Shown here: in pieces, positions 5,715 to 7,120 of the stretch
Layout: every line of letters starts with the position of its first letter
How positions within the stretch are numbered: position 1 is the stretch's first letter
From: JBFMAP01 sp964632135
Lineage (GTDB): Archaea; Micrarchaeota; Micrarchaeia; Burarchaeales; JBFMAP01
NCBI GenBank assembly: GCA_964632135.1
Contig: CAZWEI010000054.1
Coordinates: 1-7,120 of the forward strand
Direction: 5' to 3'
DNA length: 7,120 nucleotides
Program-made: the position numbers and the translations under genes
Notes under the pieces: generated by a model
The model's database searches: none
The model's input: the letters and a program-made list of their open reading frames with translations, nothing else
What the model was told of the DNA's origin: nothing

Positions 5715-6479
5715 CTAAACTTCAATCTTTCCGCCGCTCGCGTCCCTTCTTATTCTGCCGAACTCATGCATCCTCGCGATTTCATCATCTGAGAAAACAG
5801 GGCCGTCCACGCACACGCGGAAGCCGTCGAGCGCGCACGAGCCGCATACTCCAATCCCGCATTTCATCATTCTTTCGAGGCTCGCCTGGCAGGGAATTTT
5901 TTTCTTTCTGCAAATTTCAACAACGCGCGCAATCATCTTTTCAGGACCGCACGTGTAAACGCAGTCGAATTTCTTTCCGCGTGAGATGAGCGTTTCGAGT
6001 GCATCTGTAACAAATCCCTTCGTTCCTGCCGAGCCGTCGTCGGTTGTAATTATTGCGTTTGGAAGCTTCATGAGAGAACGGGATGAGCGCGCGCCAACGA
6101 TTGCTGTGAAGTTTATCTTTCTCCTTTTTGCCTCGGTCGCAAGAAAGCGGAGAGGCGTTGCGCCGCAGCCTCCTCCAACGAGCGCGATCTCCTTCCCTCG
6201 CAACATAAATCCATTTCCAAACGGACCGCGGATTCCAATCTCATCTCCAACTTTCAGTGCGTGCATCTTTTTCGAGAATTTTCCAACGCACGAGATTGAG
6301 AGAGAGAAGGGGGAATCATTCATCACGCTCATCGGCTTCTCGTCAACGCCAGGAAGCCAGACCATTACAAACTGGCCGGGCGCGGCGCGAATATTTCCAT
6401 CGAGAATGTAGGAGTTAACCTCGGAGTTCTCGCGTATTATCTTTTTTATGCGCATTATTTTTGGAAGCATAAGAATCAC
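5715..6479 (-). CDS. pyrK: Dihydroorotate dehydrogenase electron transfer subunit
   Basis: PyrK carries FAD and a [2Fe-2S] cluster and passes electrons from PyrD-bound FMN to NAD+ during orotate formation. In the 254-aa frame, the FAD-binding barrel covers about residues 9-95, with EKPMSV (47-52, the RPxS-type flavin motif, with Lys for Arg) and GPFGNGF (85-91). The NAD-binding domain follows, with GGGCGATPL (102-110), TTDDGS (145-150) and TCGPEKM (176-182). Cluster ligands are C207, C212, C215 and C223 in KCGIGVCGSC....C, the last spacer (7 residues) being shorter than the 14 I recall for the Lactococcus enzyme. The GTG at 6479 overlaps the pyrD stop (GTGA), suggesting coupling. In-frame ATGs at 6470 and 6455 are alternatives, and 6455 (MRIKKIIRE) best matches the usual family N-terminus. 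Co-transcribed with pyrD. Confidence 0.95.
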   Translation of the reverse strand: MILMLPKIMRIKKIIRENSEVNSYILDGNIRAAPGQFVMVWLPGVDEKPMSVMNDSPFSLSISCVGKFSKKMHALKVGDEIGIRGPFGNGFMLRGKEIALVGGGCGATPLRFLATEAKRRKINFTAIVGARSSRSLMKLPNAIITTDDGSAGTKGFVTDALETLISRGKKFDCVYTCGPEKMIARVVEICRKKKIPCQASLERMMKCGIGVCGSCALDGFRVCVDGPVFSDDEIARMHEFGRIRRDASGGKIEV

Positions 6480-7120
6480 TCTTGCAGGCGAAGCTCGCTC
6501 AATTTTTTGTAACCGTGCGCGCGCATGAACGTTTCCATCTCCTTGCAGATGAGTTTGAACGCGCCCATCCCCCTATAGTAAACCGCAGAGCCGATTCCGA
6601 CGGCGCTCGCGCCTGCCATGAACATCTCGACTGCGTCCTCTCCTGTGATGATTCCGCCTATGCCGATGACCGGAATTTCGACTGCGTGCGAGATGTCGTT
6701 AACGCATTTCAGGGCCATCGGCTTTATCGAAGGGCCGCTGATTCCGCCGAATTTGTTTGAAAGGATTGGCTTGCGCGCGTGGATGTTTATCCGCATTCCA
6801 CCGAACGTGTTTACCGCTGAAACCGCGTCGGCGCCACCCTCCTCTACTGCGCGCGCAATTTCAGAAATATCGGTGACGTTTGGAGATAATTTTGCGATAA
6901 TCGGGATGCGTGTGCTTTCCTTCGCGCGCGCGATGACTTTTTTTGCGAGCTCCGCATCAACCGCAGGAACTTTTCCGAACTTCCATTTGTGGTGCGGGCA
7001 CGAGAGATTAACTTCGATAAAATCTGGTTTCGCTTTGCTTATGCGCGCGACAATTTCTCCATAACTATCAACCGATTCCTCGAAGACGCTCGCGACGAGC
7101 GGGGTTTTTGTTTTTCTTTT
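6476..7120 (-). CDS. pyrD: Dihydroorotate dehydrogenase catalytic subunit (class 1B), 5' end missing
   Basis: The frame is open from the right edge (7120) to TGA at 6478-6476, giving 214 C-terminal residues; about 90 should lie beyond the window. It oxidises dihydroorotate to orotate with FMN in a TIM barrel in the cytoplasm. Numbering from the edge: EVNLSCPHHKW (36-46) holds the catalytic-base Cys (C41) of the family NxSCPN motif, here SCPH; AKLSPN (76-81) has the conserved flavin/substrate Lys; VNTF (103-106) has the conserved Asn; NKFGGISGPSIKP (122-134) and IGIGGI (152-157) with GASAVGIGSA (170-179) form the FMN-phosphate site. Met at 6796 (residue 109) is internal, not the start. Adjacent pyrK marks this as the NAD-dependent class 1B enzyme, a PyrD2-PyrK2 heterotetramer. 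The promoter lies off the window. Confidence 0.95.
   Translation of the reverse strand, partial: KRKTKTPLVASVFEESVDSYGEIVARISKAKPDFIEVNLSCPHHKWKFGKVPAVDAELAKKVIARAKESTRIPIIAKLSPNVTDISEIARAVEEGGADAVSAVNTFGGMRINIHARKPILSNKFGGISGPSIKPMALKCVNDISHAVEIPVIGIGGIITGEDAVEMFMAGASAVGIGSAVYYRGMGAFKLICKEMETFMRAHGYKKLSELRLQE

Noticed and set aside
5986..7064. Plus-strand open frames opposite pyrK and pyrD
   Set aside because: They are shadows of strongly conserved minus-strand enzymes with all key motifs present.

Overview
The window looks like archaeal chromosome. AT-rich TATA-like boxes sit about 24-35 bp before the first genes of transcription units, giving leaderless or nearly leaderless starts, while genes inside operons carry GGTG-type Shine-Dalgarno sequences. 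The gene set (dual-domain ABC permease with its ATPase, DUF47 PhoU-like protein, LIV-1-like ZIP carrier, PyrD/PyrK pair) also fits an archaeon. Conserved genes are full of GCGCGC/CGCG and GCG alanine codons. I cannot place the lineage; a small-genome (DPANN-type, for example Micrarchaeota or Diapherotrites) or euryarchaeal origin is only a guess.

Left part (1-603): an imperfect two-copy 24-bp tandem repeat with a small palindrome at the edge, then a 148-aa orphan protein (119-565, +) whose base composition differs from most of the window. It converges on the next gene.

Transport part (604-5263): a ZIP-family metal transporter (604-1347, -) is divergent from a five-helix membrane protein resembling the DedA/VTT group (1428-1985, +). 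The 80-bp gap between them holds two closely spaced, opposed TATA boxes. A second promoter at about 2004-2016 drives a three-gene operon: a fused two-domain ABC permease (2035-3561), its ATPase (3561-4613, stop and start overlapping by one base) and a DUF47/PhoU-like protein (4640-5263). No substrate-binding protein is visible. The PhoU-like partner hints at phosphate or another phosphorus oxyanion as substrate, but the permease and ATPase sequences alone do not settle this.

Right part (5264-7120, all -): an AT-rich three-helix membrane protein (5302-5691) lies downstream of pyrK (5715-6479), which overlaps the end of pyrD (6476 to beyond the right edge). PyrD and PyrK together form the class 1B dihydroorotate dehydrogenase, which makes orotate for pyrimidine synthesis using NAD+. 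Transcription runs from beyond the right edge through pyrD, pyrK and probably the small membrane gene, converging on the ABC operon at about 5264-5301, where a weak hairpin and a T-run may end transcripts.

I did not find RNA genes, CRISPR arrays, transposase genes or an obvious new defence or mobile system. The most unusual points are the ABC/DUF47 operon without a binding protein, the overlapping divergent promoters, and two compositionally foreign small genes.
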